From assembly GCA_021234155.1 (NCBI GenBank), contig JAJEKV010000091.1, forward strand, positions 62,001 to 126,000: a stretch of 64,000 nucleotides of DNA, given 5' to 3'. The DNA comes from Isoetes taiwanensis. Lineage: Eukaryota > Streptophyta > Lycopodiopsida > Isoetales > Isoetaceae. The notes below the pieces were generated by a model, which did no database searches, was not told the origin of the DNA, and saw only the letters and a program-made list of their open reading frames with translations. Positions 1 through 10,960 of the stretch are shown one piece after another. Every line of letters starts with the position of its first letter. Position 1 is the stretch's first letter. A program made the translations under genes and the position numbers.

Positions 1-55
1 TGACTGCAAGGATTTAAGCCTAAAATAGTTTGCTTAAGATATATATATATCTCAT

Positions 56-128
56 GCGTTTGTAGCTCAGTGGATAGAGCGTCTGTTTCCTAAGCAGAAG
101 GTCACATGTTCGACCCATGTCTAACGCG
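56..128 (+). tRNA. tRNA-Arg(CCT), consensus copy 1
   Basis: Folds as a cloverleaf: acceptor GCGTTTG/CTAACGC (one T6-T67 mismatch), D stem GCTC/GAGC, anticodon stem TCTGT/GCAGA around loop TTCCTAA (anticodon CCT), variable AGGTC, T stem ACATG/CATGT around TTCGACC, discriminator G. CCA is not encoded. Internal A box (TAGCTCAGTGG) and B box (GTTCGACCC) are present. This sequence is the reference for all the copies below. Confidence 0.88.
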
Positions 129-375
129 TTTAAAAAGAATTCACATTAACGTCTTTGACAAGCAAAAAGAAAAGAGTATTACATGCGATACTCCACTCAA
201 TACCTTCTTGAAATTTGAAAGCCTGGATTCATATTTAGGACATGACCTTTGAAGTAATCAATAGCTTTTTCTAAGGAACTTCATAACCAAACAGATTATT
301 TTGAGATTCTTATTACGATGACTGCAAGGATTTAAGCCTAAAATAGTTTGCTTGAGATATACGCATGCCTCATGC

Positions 376-451
376 GCGTTTGTAGCTCGATGGATAGAAG
401 CGTCTCTTTTTTCCTTTAAGAAGGTCACATGTTCGACCCATGTCTAACGCG
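376..451 (+). pseudogene. tRNA-Arg copy 2, broken
   Basis: Extra bases in the D arm (GCTCGATGG), before the anticodon stem and in the anticodon loop (CTCTTTTTTCCTTTAAG) destroy the anticodon arm. The T arm and acceptor 3' strand are intact. Confidence 0.8.
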
Positions 452-684
452 TTTAAAAGAAATTCATTCACATTAACGTCTTTGACAAGCAAAAAGAAAA
501 GAGTATTACATGCGATACTCCACTCAATACCTTCTTGAAATTTGAAAGCCTGGATTCATATTTAGGACATGACCTTTGAAGTAATCAATAGCTTTTTCCA
601 AGGAACTCATCAACAAATTATTTTGAGATTCAAAACATTGCAAGGATTTTAAAATAGTTTGCTTGAGATATATGCATGCCTCAT

Positions 685-735
685 GTGTTTGGAAAGATTA
701 TTTTTAAAGAGGAAGGTCAATGCAACCATGTTAAG
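685..735 (+). pseudogene. tRNA-Arg copy 3, relic
   Basis: Only GTGTTTG, GGAAGGTCA and CCATG-like pieces survive. The whole unit around it (about 600-880) is the most decayed unit of the left block. Confidence 0.55.
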
Positions 736-939
736 TTTAAAGAATTCACATTAATGTCTTTGACAAAGCAAAAAGAAAAGATTATTACACATGCCATCAA
801 TACCTTCTTGAAATTTGAAAATATTCAAATTTAGGGATTGATTTTTAAATAGGAACTTCATTTTCCAATTATTTTGCTTGATGATGACTGCAAGGACTTA
901 AGCCTAAAAGACTATGCTTAAGATATACATATATCTCAT

Positions 940-1012
940 GCGTTTGTAGCTCAGTGGATAGAGCGTCTGTTTCCTAAGCAGAAGGTCACATGTTCGACCC
1001 ATGTCTAACGCG
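940..1012 (+). tRNA. tRNA-Arg(CCT), consensus copy 4
   Basis: Identical to copy 1 over all 73 nt, preceded by the second leader type (ACTATGCTTAAGATATACAT). Confidence 0.88.
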
Positions 1013-1257
1013 TTTAAAAAGAATTCACATTAACGTCTTTGACAAGCAAAAATAAAAGAGTATTACATGCGATACTCCACTCAATACCTTCTTGAAATTT
1101 GAAAGCCTGGATTCGTATTTAGGACATGACCTTTGAAGTAATCAATAGCTTTTTCTAAGGAACTTCATAACCAAACAGATTATTTTGAGATTCTTATTAC
1201 GATGACTGCAAGGATTTAAGCCTAAAATAGTTTGCTTGAGATATATGCATGCCTCAT

Positions 1258-1330
1258 GCGTTTGTAGCTCAGTGGATAGAGCGTTTGTTTCCTAAGCAGA
1301 AGGTCACATGTTCGACCCATGTCTAACGCG
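1258..1330 (+). tRNA. tRNA-Arg(CCT) copy 5
   Basis: One change: anticodon stem TTTGT instead of TCTGT, leaving a T-G wobble with GCAGA. Otherwise consensus. Confidence 0.8.
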
Positions 1331-1576
1331 TTTAAAAAGAATTCACATTAACGTCTTTGACAAGCAAAAAGAAAAGAGTATTACATGCGATACTCCACTC
1401 AATACCTTCTTGAAATTTGAAAGCCTGGATTCGTATTTAGGACATGACCTTTGAAGTAATCAATAGCTTTTTTCTAAGGAACTTCATAACCAAACAGATT
1501 ATTTTGAGATTCTTATTACGATGACGCAAAGGATTTAAGCCTAAAATAGTTTGCTTGAGATATATGCATGCCTCAT

Positions 1577-1650
1577 GTGTTTGTAGCTCGATGATATAAG
1601 CGTCTTTTCCTAAGCGAGGAAGGTCACATGTTTGACCCATGTCTAACGCG
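1577..1650 (+). pseudogene. tRNA-Arg copy 6, broken
   Basis: The D arm reads GCTCGATGATATAAGC and the anticodon arm GTCTTTTCCTAAGCGAGGA. Neither stem can form. T loop TTTGACC has lost C56. Confidence 0.78.
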
Positions 1651-1894
1651 TTTAAATAGAATTCACATTAACGTCTTTGACAAGCAAAAAGAAAAGAGTA
1701 TTACATGCGATACTCCACTCAATACCTTCTTGAAATTTGAAAGCCTGGATTCATATTTAGGACATGACCTTTGAAGTAATCAATAGCTTTTCTAAGGAAC
1801 TTCATAACCAAACAGATTATTTTGAGATTCTTATTACGATGACTGCAAGGACTTAAGCCTAAAAGACTATGCTTAAGATATACACATATCTCAT

Positions 1895-1967
1895 GCATTT
1901 GTAGCTTTTGGATAGAGCGTCATTTTTCCTAAGCAGAAGGTCACATGTTCGACCCATGTCTAACGCG
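1895..1967 (+). pseudogene. tRNA-Arg copy 7, broken
   Basis: The D region reads AGCTTTTGGATAGAGC and the anticodon 5' strand is TCATTTTT, so the anticodon stem is lost although GCAGAAGGTC follows. Confidence 0.72.
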
Positions 1968-2232
1968 TTTAAAAAGAATTCACATTAACGTCTTTGACAA
2001 GCAAAAAGAAAATAGTATTACATGCGATACTCCACTCAATACCTTCTTGAAATTTTGAAATTTGAAAGCCTTCTTTGAAATTTGAAAGATTATTTAGGAC
2101 ATGACCTTTGAAGTAATCAATAGCTTTTTCTAAGGAACTTCATAACCAAACAGATTATTTTGAGATTCTTATTACGATGACTGCAAGGATTTAAGCCTAA
2201 AATAGTTTGCTTGAGATATATGCATGCCTCAT

Positions 2233-2304
2233 GTGTTTGTAGCTAGTGGATAGAGCGTCTATTTCCTAAGCAGAAGGTCACATGTTCGACCCATGTCTAA
2301 CGCG
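2233..2304 (+). pseudogene. tRNA-Arg copy 8, D-arm deletion
   Basis: 72 nt. GCTCAGTGG is shortened to GCTAGTGG, losing a D-stem base. Anticodon CCT and the T arm are intact. It may still fold weakly, so the pseudogene call is tentative. Confidence 0.55.
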
Positions 2305-2551
2305 TTTAAAGAGAATTCACATTAATGTCTTTGACAAGCAAAAAGAAAAGAGTATTACATGCGATACTCCACTCAATACCTTCTTGAAATTTGAAAGCCT
2401 GGATTCATATTTAGGACATGACCTTTGAAGTAATCAATAGCTTTTTCTAAGGAACTTCATAACCAAACAGATTATTTTGAGATTCTTATTACGATGATGA
2501 CGCAAGGATTTAAGCCTAAAATAGATTGCTTGAGATATATGCATGCCTCAT

Positions 2552-2624
2552 GCGTTTGTAGCTCAGTGGATAGAGCGCCTGTTTCCTAAGCAGAAGGTCA
2601 CATGTTCGACCCATGTCTAATGCG
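2552..2624 (+). tRNA. tRNA-Arg(CCT) copy 9
   Basis: Anticodon stem CCTGT gives a C27-A43 mismatch. Acceptor 3' strand CTAATGC gives a G3-T70 wobble. Anticodon CCT retained. Confidence 0.7.
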
Positions 2625-2869
2625 TTTAAAAAGAATTCACATTAACGTCTTTGACAAGCAAAAAGAAAAGAGTATTACATGCGATACTCCACTCAATACC
2701 TTCTTGAAATTTGAAAGCCTGGATTCATATTTAGGACATGACCTTTGAAGTAATCAATAGCTTTTTCTAAGGAACTTCATAACCAAACAGATTATTTTGA
2801 GATTCTTATTACGATGACTGCAAGGATTTAAGCCTAAAATAGTTTGCTTGAGATATATGCATGCCTCAT

Positions 2870-2942
2870 GCGTTTGTAGCTCAGTGGATAGAGCGTCTGT
2901 TTCCTAAGCAGAAGGTCACATGTTCGACCCATGTCTAACGCG
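2870..2942 (+). tRNA. tRNA-Arg(CCT), consensus copy 10
   Basis: Identical to copy 1, downstream of the GCATGCCTCAT leader type. Confidence 0.88.
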
Positions 2943-3189
2943 TTTAAAGAGAATTCACATTAATGTCTTTGACAAGCAAAAAGAAAAGATTATTACATAT
3001 GATGATACTCCACTCAATACCTTCTTGAAATTTGAAAGCCTGGATTCATATTTAGGACATGACCTTTGAAGTAATCAATAGCTTTTTCTAAGGAACTTCA
3101 TAACCAAACAGATTATTTTGAGATTCTTATTACGATGACTGCAAGGATTTAAGCCTAAAAAGTTTGCTTGAGATATATGCATGCCTCAT

Positions 3190-3272
3190 GTGTTTGTAGC
3201 TCAAATGGATAGAGCCGTCTGTTTTCCTAAGCGTAGAAGGTCACATGTTCGACCCATGTCTAATGAAAAGCG
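3190..3272 (+). pseudogene. tRNA-Arg copy 11, broken
   Basis: Insertions in the D loop (CTCAAATGG), before the anticodon stem (GAGCCG), in the anticodon loop (GTTTTCCTAAGCG) and in the acceptor 3' strand (CTAATGAAAAGCG). Confidence 0.78.
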
Positions 3273-3565
3273 TTTAAAAGAATTCACATTAAAAAGAATT
3301 CACATTAACGTCTTTGACAAGCAAAAAGAAAAGAGTATTACATGCGATACTCCCACTCAATACCTTCTTGAAATTGAAAAGCCTGGATTCATATTTAGGA
3401 CATGACCTTTGACATGACCTTTGATTTTAGGACATGACCTTTGAAGTAATCAATAGCTTTTTCTAAGGAACTTCATAACCAAACAGATTATTTTGAGATT
3501 CTTATTACGATGACTGCAAGGATTTAAGCCTAAAATAGTTTGCTTGAGATATATGCATGCCTCAT

Positions 3566-3638
3566 GCGTTTGTAGCTCAGTGGATAGAGCGTCTGTTTCC
3601 TAAGCAGAAGGTCACATGTTCGACCCATGTCTAACGCG
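3566..3638 (+). tRNA. tRNA-Arg(CCT), consensus copy 12
   Basis: Identical to copy 1. Confidence 0.88.
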
Positions 3639-3884
3639 TTTAAAAAGAATTCACATTAACGTCTTTGACAAGCAAAAAAGAAAAGAGTATTACATGCGAT
3701 ACTCCACTCAATACCTTCTTGAAATTTGAAAGCCGGGATTCGTATTTAGGACATGACCTTTGAAGTAATCAATAGCTTTTTCTAAGGAACTTCATAACCA
3801 AACAGATTATTTTGAGATTCTTATTACGATGACTGCAAGGATTTAAGCCTAAAATAGTTTGCTTGAGATATATGCATGCCTCAT

Positions 3885-3947
3885 GCGTTTGTAGCTCAGT
3901 GGATAGAGCGTATGTTTCCTAAGCATGTTCGACCCATGTCTAACGCG
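3885..3947 (+). pseudogene. tRNA-Arg copy 13, 10-nt deletion
   Basis: 63 nt. The sequence jumps from CCTAAGCA to TGTTCGACC, removing the 3' anticodon stem, the variable loop and part of the T stem. Confidence 0.85.
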
Positions 3948-4192
3948 TTTAAAAAGAATTCACATTAACGTCTTTGACAAGAAAAAAGAAAAGAGTATTA
4001 CATGCGATACTCCACTCAATACCTTCTTGAAATTTGAAAGCCGGGATTCGTATTTAGGACATGACCTTTGAAGTAATCAATAGCTTTTTCTAAGGAACTT
4101 CATAACCAAACAGATTATTTTGAGATTCTTATTACGATGACTGCAAGGATTTAAGCCTAAAATAGTTTGCTTGAGATATATGCATATCTCAT

Positions 4193-4265
4193 GTGTTTGT
4201 AGCTCAGTGGATAGAGCGTCTGTTTCCTAAGCAGAAGGTCACATGTTCGACCCATGTCTAACGCG
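4193..4265 (+). tRNA. tRNA-Arg(CCT) copy 14
   Basis: Only C2 to T, giving a T2-G71 wobble in the acceptor stem. Confidence 0.78.
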
Positions 4266-4495
4266 TTTAAAAAGAATTCACATTAACGTCTTTGACAAGC
4301 AAAAAGAAAAGATTATTACATACGATACTCCACTCAATACCTTCTTGAAATTTGAAAGCCTGGATTCATATTTAGGAAATCAATAGCTTTTTCCAAGGAA
4401 CTGTATAATCAAACAGATTATGTTGAGATTCTTATTACGATGACTGCAAGGACTTAAGCCTAAAAGACTATGCTTAAGATATACACATATCTCAT

Positions 4496-4568
4496 GCGTT
4501 TGTAGCTCAGTGGATAGAGCGTCTGTTTCCTAAGCAGAAGGTCATATGTTCGACCCATGTCTAACGCG
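4496..4568 (+). tRNA. tRNA-Arg(CCT) copy 15
   Basis: One change in the T stem (ATATG), a T50-G64 wobble. Confidence 0.8.
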
Positions 4569-4805
4569 TTTAAAAAGAATTCACATTAATGTCTTTGACA
4601 AGCAAAAAGAAAAGATTATTACATTCGATACTCCACTCAATACCTTCTTGAAATTTGAAAGCCTGGATTCGTATTTAGGATTTGAAGTAATCAATAGCTT
4701 TTTTAAGGAACTTCATAACCAAACAGATTATTTTGAGATTCTTATTACGATAACTGCAAGGATTTAAACCTAAAATAGTTTGCCTGAGATATATGCATGC
4801 CTCAT

Positions 4806-4882
4806 GCGTTTTAGTAGCTGGATGGATAGAGCGCCTGTTTCCTAAAGCGAGAAGGTCACATGTTCGACCCATGTCTAACGCG
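4806..4882 (+). pseudogene. tRNA-Arg copy 16, broken
   Basis: The acceptor/D junction reads GCGTTTTAGTAGCTGGATGG and the anticodon 3' strand is AAAGCGAGAAGG. Both arms are disrupted. Confidence 0.78.
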
Positions 4883-5131
4883 TTTAAAGAGAATTCACAT
4901 TAACGTCTTTGACAAGCAAAAAAAAAAAAGATTATTACATGCGATACTCCACTCAATACCTTCTTGAAATTTGAAAGCCTGGATTCATATTTAGGACATG
5001 ACCTTTGAAGTAATCAATAGCTTTTTCAAGGAACTTCATAATCAAACAGATTATTTTGAGATTCTTATTACGATGATGACCGCAAGGATTTAAGCCTAAA
5101 ATAGTTTGCTTGAGATATACACATGCCTCAT

Positions 5132-5208
5132 GTGTTTTTGTAGCTTGGATAGAGCGTCTGTTTCCTAAGCTTGAGAAGGTCACATGTTTGACCCATGTCT
5201 AACATGCG
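5132..5208 (+). pseudogene. tRNA-Arg copy 17, broken
   Basis: The D loop is deleted (TAGCTTGGATAGAGC), and insertions lie in the anticodon 3' strand (CTAAGCTTGAGAAGG) and the acceptor (CTAACATGCG). Confidence 0.8.
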
Positions 5209-5455
5209 TTTTTAAAGAGAATTCACATTAACGTCTTTGACAAGCAAAAAGAAAAGAGTATTACATGCGATACTCCACTCAATACCTTCTTGAAATTTGA
5301 AAGCCTGGATTCATATTTAGGACATGACCTTTGAAGTAATCAATAGCTTTTTCCAAGGAACTTCATAATCAAACAGATTATGTTGAGATTCTTATTACGA
5401 TGACTGCAAGGACTTAAGCCTAAAAGACTATGCTTAAGATATACACATATCTCAT

Positions 5456-5528
5456 GCGTTTGTAGCTCAGTGGATAGAGCGCCTGTTTCCTAAGCAGAAG
5501 GTCACATGTTCGACCCATGTCTAATGCG
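5456..5528 (+). tRNA. tRNA-Arg(CCT) copy 18
   Basis: Same two changes as copy 9 (CCTGT and CTAATGC), so the two probably share a duplication history. Confidence 0.7.
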
Positions 5529-5776
5529 TTTAAAAAGAATTCACATTAACGTCTTTGACAAGCAAAAAGAAAAGAGTATTACATGCGATACTCCACTCAA
5601 TACCTTCTTGAAATTTGAAAGCCTGGATTCGTATTTAGGACATGACCTTTGAAGTAATCAATAGCTTTTTTTAAGGAACTTCATCATAATCAAAATTATT
5701 ATTTTGAGATTCTTATTACGATGACTGCAAGGATTTAAGCCTAAAATAGTTTGCTTGAGATATATGCATGCCTCAT

Positions 5777-5851
5777 GCGTTTGTAGCTCAAGTGGATAGA
5801 GCGCCTGTTTTCCTAAGCGTAGAAGGTCACATGTTTGACCCATGTCTAACC
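5777..5851 (+). pseudogene. tRNA-Arg copy 19, broken
   Basis: Single-base insertions in the D loop (CTCAAGTGG), anticodon loop (GTTTTCCTAAGCG) and variable region. The acceptor 3' strand is degraded (CTAACCA). Confidence 0.75.
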
Positions 5852-6098
5852 ATTAAAAAAAGAATTCTCATTAACGTCTTTGACAAGCAAAAAGAAAAGA
5901 GTATTACATGTGATACTCCACTCAATACCTTCTTGAAATTTGAAAGCCTGGATTCATATTTAGGACATGACCTTTGAAGTAATCAATAGCTTTTTCCAAG
6001 GAACTTCATCATCAAACAGATTATTTTGAGATTCTTATTACGATGACTGCAAGGATTTAAGCCTAAAATAGTTTGCTTGAGATATATGCATGCCTCAT

Positions 6099-6171
6099 GC
6101 GTTTGTAGCTCAGTGGATAGAGATCTGTTTCCCTAAGAAAGGTCACATGTTCGACCCATGTCTAACGCGTT
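6099..6171 (+). pseudogene. tRNA-Arg copy 20, broken
   Basis: The segment GATAGAGATCTGTTTCCCTAAGAAAGG lacks the D-stem 3' strand and has an altered anticodon arm. T arm and acceptor are intact. The unit is short and runs directly into copy 21. Confidence 0.75.
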
Positions 6172-6266
6172 TAAAGAGAATTCAAATTAATGTCTTTGAC
6201 AACCAAGACGATGACTGCAAGGACTTAAGCCTAAAAGACTATGCTTAAGATATACACATATCTCAT

Positions 6267-6339
6267 GCGTTTGTAGCTCAATGGATAGAGCGTCTGTTTC
6301 CTAAGTAGAAGGTCACATGTTCGACCCATGTCTAACGCG
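6267..6339 (+). tRNA. tRNA-Arg(CCT) copy 21
   Basis: G15 to A in the D loop (CTCAATGG) and GTAGA in the anticodon 3' strand (G30-T40 wobble). Confidence 0.72.
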
Positions 6340-6584
6340 TTTAAAGAGAATTCACATTAACGTCTTTGACAAGCAAAAAGAAAAGAGTATTACATGCGAT
6401 ACTCCACTCAATACCTTCTTGAAATTTGAAAGCCTGGATTCGTATTTAGGACATGACCTTTGAAGTAATCAATAGCTTTTTCTAAGGAACTTCATAACCA
6501 AACAGATTATTTTGAGATTCTTATTACGATGACTGCAAGGATTTAAGCCTAAAATAGTTTGCTTGAGATATATGCATGCCTCAT

Positions 6585-6657
6585 GCGTTTGTAGCTCAAT
6601 GGATAGAGCGTCTGTTTCCTAAGCAGAAGGTCACATGTTCGACCCATGTCTAACGCG
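6585..6657 (+). tRNA. tRNA-Arg(CCT) copy 22
   Basis: Single difference, CTCAATGG in the D loop. Confidence 0.82.
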
Positions 6658-6902
6658 TTTAAATGGCATTCAAGTTAACGTCTTTGTGAAGCAAAAAAAA
6701 AAGAGTATTACATGCGATACTCCACTCAATACCTTCTTGAAAATTGAAAGCCTGTATTCATATTTAGGACATGACCTTTGAAGTAATCAATAGCTTTTTC
6801 CAAGGAACTGTATAATCAAACATATTATGTTGAGATTCTTATTACGATGATTGCGAGGACTTAAGCCTAAAAGACTATGCTTAAGATATACACATATCTG
6901 AT

Positions 6903-6975
6903 GCGTTTGTAGCTTAGTGGATAGAGCGTCTGTTTTCTAAGCAGAAGGTCACATGTTCGACCCATGTCTAATGCA
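6903..6975 (+). tRNA. tRNA-like copy 23 with anticodon TCT (Arg)
   Basis: The anticodon loop is TTTCTAA, so C34 has become T and the reading would be Arg-UCU. D stem GCTT/GAGC has one wobble, acceptor CTAATGC a G3-T70 wobble, discriminator A. Last copy before the interruption. Confidence 0.65.
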
Positions 6976-6985
6976 TTTAAAGAGA

Positions 6986-7275
6986 ATCCTATATTATAAT
7001 GTCATAGGGTGTTGAGCCCTAAGCAAAAGAAAAGTTATTCCCTCTGATTATTCCCTCTCAACTGCATATACGGCATTTCTTGGACCCTGCGTAGAAGGCC
7101 GCGGACATCAAGTCAAGGAGGGTTGTGGTTGCACTAACTATGACCTCGACCATGGTAATCAATAGCCGGTTCCTTTGCTTTTTGCTAGGAAGTTCTATAC
7201 AAATCAAGATATGCTCAAGCAAAAACTATTTTGGAAGATTTTATCTTACTTCCATTTAGTTAAGCCTAAGTTTTG
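6986..7275 (+). repeat. Diverged array-unit relic at the start of the interruption
   Basis: After ATCCTATATTATAATGTCAT the sequence keeps scattered array landmarks in order: AAGCAAAAGAAAAG, GGTAATCAATAGCC, TTTTTGCTAGGAAGTTC and ATTTAGTTAAGCCTAAG. The tRNA part is not recognisable. Confidence 0.5.
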
Positions 7276-8837
7276 CAATTATTTTTATTGCAAAGAGCTT
7301 GGTTTTCATATTTAACGGAGTTTGGTTCTTGATTAAAAGCCCATTTATTTTCCTTGCTTTACGGGACATGGCCGGGATGACAAAACTTCTTCTTTGGCAA
7401 AACCTCTTCTTTAAATGGCGATTATAGGGACAACACGGTTTTAATGACAAAATGATAAGGGCCATGTGGAATGTCTTTTTCTGTTTACTTTGTTTCTTTA
7501 TCTTTTAAGCTTCAAATCCTAACTTTTCGTCCATTTAGATTGCGCAAATTTGAGCTATGCGGCTCACCATTTGTATGAGATGGGAATCAAACAAATTAGA
7601 TGTATTTCCTCTTTTTCCTTATCTTACGGCTCCAATTCTTTAGGGGCCCCCAGAAGGAGCTTTGACATGGCACATTTTATTAAATATTCCATTTGAACAT
7701 GAACTGGTGCAATATCATTTCTCAAAATTTGAGTTTTCGAGGTAATCTACAAAGCTTTACCTATTTCTATTACATTTTTTGATATTACCCCTGTTTGAAG
7801 AAAGAGGTCATATCCAACATCTGAGTTTACGCCCTTGAACATGGCTCGGTCGCGACACTTAAATCCATTAAAGCATCAAGTCCCGAGTTCATGTCAAGGA
7901 GGGAAGTTGTTCATTCACAAACCATCTTTGGTAATTTATGCAACCAGCAAAGGTGCTACACATAGATGCATTTTTTAAACTAAGCCTAGGACTCAAGTTT
8001 GGATTGTTATCCTTGCATCTTGGTTCTACATTGGTTGTTGGTTGAAACATCATTGTTCATCGTTTTGCAAGCCTTTGTCATTCACAAGCGGCTTTATCAT
8101 AAAGATTGAGGCAAGAGAATCAAAAATTGTGAATACCTATGTCTCATGCATAATTTGTTATTGGCATAGGCATTTTATTTGTATGAACTAGAGCACATTA
8201 ATGCTATAAGCTGACATATAATAAGAAGCAAAGCGATGCTAATGGCGAGAAAGTAAGAGAGATAGAATTATGGATAAAGCATGACCGATCCGAACAAAAT
8301 AATGGACAAAGAAGAAAGTAATGTTTTTCAATGTATGTGAGTTATGACAAAATTTGAAGAGAATTAAGTGGACGCAGTTGAAACGATGATGGAAAAACAA
8401 TTCAAGGCAAAACAATAAAGGAAAGAAATGATACTAATCATCACAACTCGTTTCAATACCTATAAACATTTAAATTGGAAAGTAAACGGATTTTTTTTAA
8501 GACATGAATTTGACATAATGATATTTTTCAATAAGATTGTAAACTTCATAACCAAAGTTCTTAGTATTATTGAGTATTTTTATTAAGATACAACTTGGAG
8601 AGTGAGTGTAAAAATAGATGATGATGCTCACATTAATCTATGTCTGTTGTATCTCAATGCTCACACAATTCATATTTCAGTGCTCACATGATTTCATATT
8701 AAATGATTCAAGATATATGTTTCATCCTTTTGAATGTTCATAAGTCTATGTCTATACCATTTTAACCTTGCCAATATTAGTGGTGCTTGATAAAGCATAT
8801 ACCGTTCTCAAAAAGACCTTGCATATATCATGGATGA
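7276..8837. other. Interruption of the array, mostly unclassified
   Basis: AT-rich sequence with no convincing coding region. A diverged array spacer is visible at about 8455-8590 (ACCTATAAACATTTAAATT, GACATGAATTTGACATAATG, AACTTCATAACCAAAG). This suggests the interruption includes very old array units as well as foreign sequence. Confidence 0.45.
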
Positions 8838-8975
8838 ACCTCTTGCAACAACAATATTTCTCAATTTAACAACAATAAGTATCGTCCTCTTGCAACGACA
8901 ATATTCCCCAATATAATAACAATAGGTATTGTTGCAACAACAATATTCCCCTATATAATAACAATTAGGTACTGT
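8838..8975. repeat. Short tandem repeat, about 55 bp, imperfect
   Basis: Three imperfect copies of a unit containing TTGCAACAACAATATTCCCC and ATATAATAACAATAGGTA. Confidence 0.7.
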
Positions 8976-9429
8976 CAAATATTTTTCAATTCGAAATATG
9001 CAGAAATCATGATTATAATTTGAGTTTTTCGATATAATGTCTTAGAATTTTGGAGTGAAGGTATACATGACATATTTCGAATATAGAAATAATTTTTGAA
9101 CTATGTAGTGATACTACTCTCGACAACAAAAATGAAGAGAAACCAAATCTAAATGAATGAATGAATGAAAATGAATGTATATTTATGCACCTTAGAATTT
9201 TGAAAGCTGGTATCTTCATGCAAAATCCCTATGTCAAGCCAATGCAAAGTATACATTTACAGAGGCCTCCAAGTTCAATCTTATATTATAATGTTATAGC
9301 GTGTGTCTTCAATGGAGCCCTAGATCGGACGATCAAGGATTTGATTGACCAACGGTGGAGATGATGTGTGCGTGTCTTCAACTAAAGTTTCATCTTGACC
9401 ATGGCTCCAATATGATTAACTCAATCGGA
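8976..9429. other. Non-coding stretch before the purine tract
   Basis: No supported gene. It contains ATCTTATATTATAATGTTAT at 9278, nearly the same as the motif at 6987 and, inverted, near 25470. An A+G-rich transition follows from 9430. Confidence 0.4.
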
Positions 9430-10960
9430 CAGTTGAACGATGAAAGGGAAAAGGGAAAAAGGAAAAGGGGAAGGGAAAAGGTGAGAAGGAAAAGGAAAAG
9501 GAAAAGGAAAAGTGAGAGAGAAAGGATAAAAGGAAAAAAGGAAAAGGGAAAAGGGAAAAGGAGAAATAAGATTATGGAAAAATAAAAAATGGAAAAGGAA
9601 AAATAGAAATCAAAAAAGGGGAAGAAGGAAAAGGAACAAAAAAGGGTAAGGAAAAGAGAAGGAGAAAAGGGAAAAGGGGAAGATAAAATGACCATTATGA
9701 TGTATCACTCAATCCAATAGTCAAAAGGGAAATTTGAAAGGAAAAGGAAAAAGGAAGGAAAAGGAAGGGAAATAAAGAAAAGGGAAACAAAAAACAAAAA
9801 AAAAATTTGGAAAAGGAAAAAAAAAGAAAGCTTTTTGAGGGAAAAGGAAAAAGAAGGAAAGAAGGAAAAAATAAAAAATTGAAAGGAAATGAAAAAAAAA
9901 AAGTAAAGGAAAAAAAAAAAATTAGGAAGGACGAAAAAGGAATTGAAATGATGAAAAAGGAAAGATGGGAAAAGAAAAGGAAAAGGAAGAAAAAGGGGAT
10001 AGGAAAGGAGAGGAAAAGGGCACCAAGAAAAGGGTAAGAAAAAGGGAAAAAAGGAGAAAAAGTTTAAAAAAATAAGAAAAGGTGGGAAGAGGGACAAACA
10101 AAAAGCATGGGAAAAGTGAAATGGAAAAGGAAAAAAAAAAAAGCCTTTACATGGAAAGGGCAAAAGAGAATCTGGAAAAAGGCACTAGGAAAAGGGAAAA
10201 GGGAAAGGGCATGGAAAATTTAGGAAAAAAAGAAAGGGTGAAGAAAGAGAAAAATGGAAGCAAAAGAGCATCTAGAAAAAGGGGAGAGGAAAAAGATGGA
10301 AAAGAGGAGGAAAAGGTTGGAAAATTAGAAGAGGCAAAGGGAAAAGGAACAAGAAGGAAAAAGAGAAAGGGGAAAAAAAAATGGAACTTCCATGGGAAAG
10401 GGAAATTTAACAAGAAAAATAGGAAATTCAAGAAAGGAGGATGGGGAAAGAAGGAAAAGAGGCTATAAAAAAAAGTTGATAAAAAGGGAATAGAAAAGGC
10501 ATATGAAAAGGGAATATAAAGGCATGCCTCAAAATGAAAAAGGAAGGGAAGGCTTTTGGTTTCCTTTGAAGGTCACATAAAATTGGGTAAAGGATGAAAA
10601 AAGAGAATTAAAGTTTGAAAGTCTTTGAAGGGAAAAAGAAAAGGGAATGTAAAGTTGAAAAACTCCCTCAAAAAGGGGAAAGGGAAATGGGAAAAGATAT
10701 GGAAAAAAGGACATGATCTTTGGAAAAAAAGGGCACATAAAAAGGTGAGCAAAAGAGAACAAAAAATTGCATGGGAAAAAAGAAAAAAAAGAATAGGAAA
10801 AGGAAAAACAAAGGGAAAAATAGAAAGTTTTGGGGAAAGATAAAAAAAGAAGGAAAAAAAGCCCATAAAAAAAAAAAAAAAAAGAGAAAGGAAAAAAGGG
10901 GAAGGGGAGAGGGGAGGTAAAGGGACAAGGGGATTAAAAAGAAAAAAGACCTTTTTAAAA
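9430..10960 (+). repeat. Polypurine tract, about 1.5 kb (GGAAAA-rich)
   Basis: Almost only A and G on the plus strand, built from irregular GGAAAAG, GGGAAAAGG and AAGGAAAAAG runs, ending about 10960. Open frames here on both strands encode only Lys/Glu/Arg or Phe/Pro/Ser runs and are not genes. Long purine strands can form triplex (H-DNA) structures in principle. No function is evident. Confidence 0.9.

Larger units (their letters stand above)
1..6985 (+). repeat. tRNA-Arg(CCT) tandem array, left block (23 copies)
   Basis: Head-to-tail units of about 318 bp (tRNA starts at 940, 1258 and 1577; 2552 and 2870). Unit order: GACTGCAAGGATTTAAGCC leader, AT-rich stretch, 73-nt tRNA, then a spacer with ATTACATGCGATACTCCACT, CTTTTTCTAAGGAACTTCAT and GATTCTTATTACGATGAC. 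Two leader types alternate irregularly: one reads TAGTTTGCTTGAGATATAYGCATGCCTCAT, given here as degenerate pieces (TAGTTTGCTTGAG, ATGCATGCCTCAT), the other GACTATGCTTAAGATAT and ACACATATCTCAT. All tRNA copies lie on the plus strand. Confidence 0.95.

Noticed and set aside
1437-5977. Many 60-76-residue open frames in the array with recurring peptides such as THEACIYLKQTILGLNP
   Set aside because: They are the antisense or sense translation of the repeated unit and the tRNA; lengths change with every indel and no start or codon signal is conserved.
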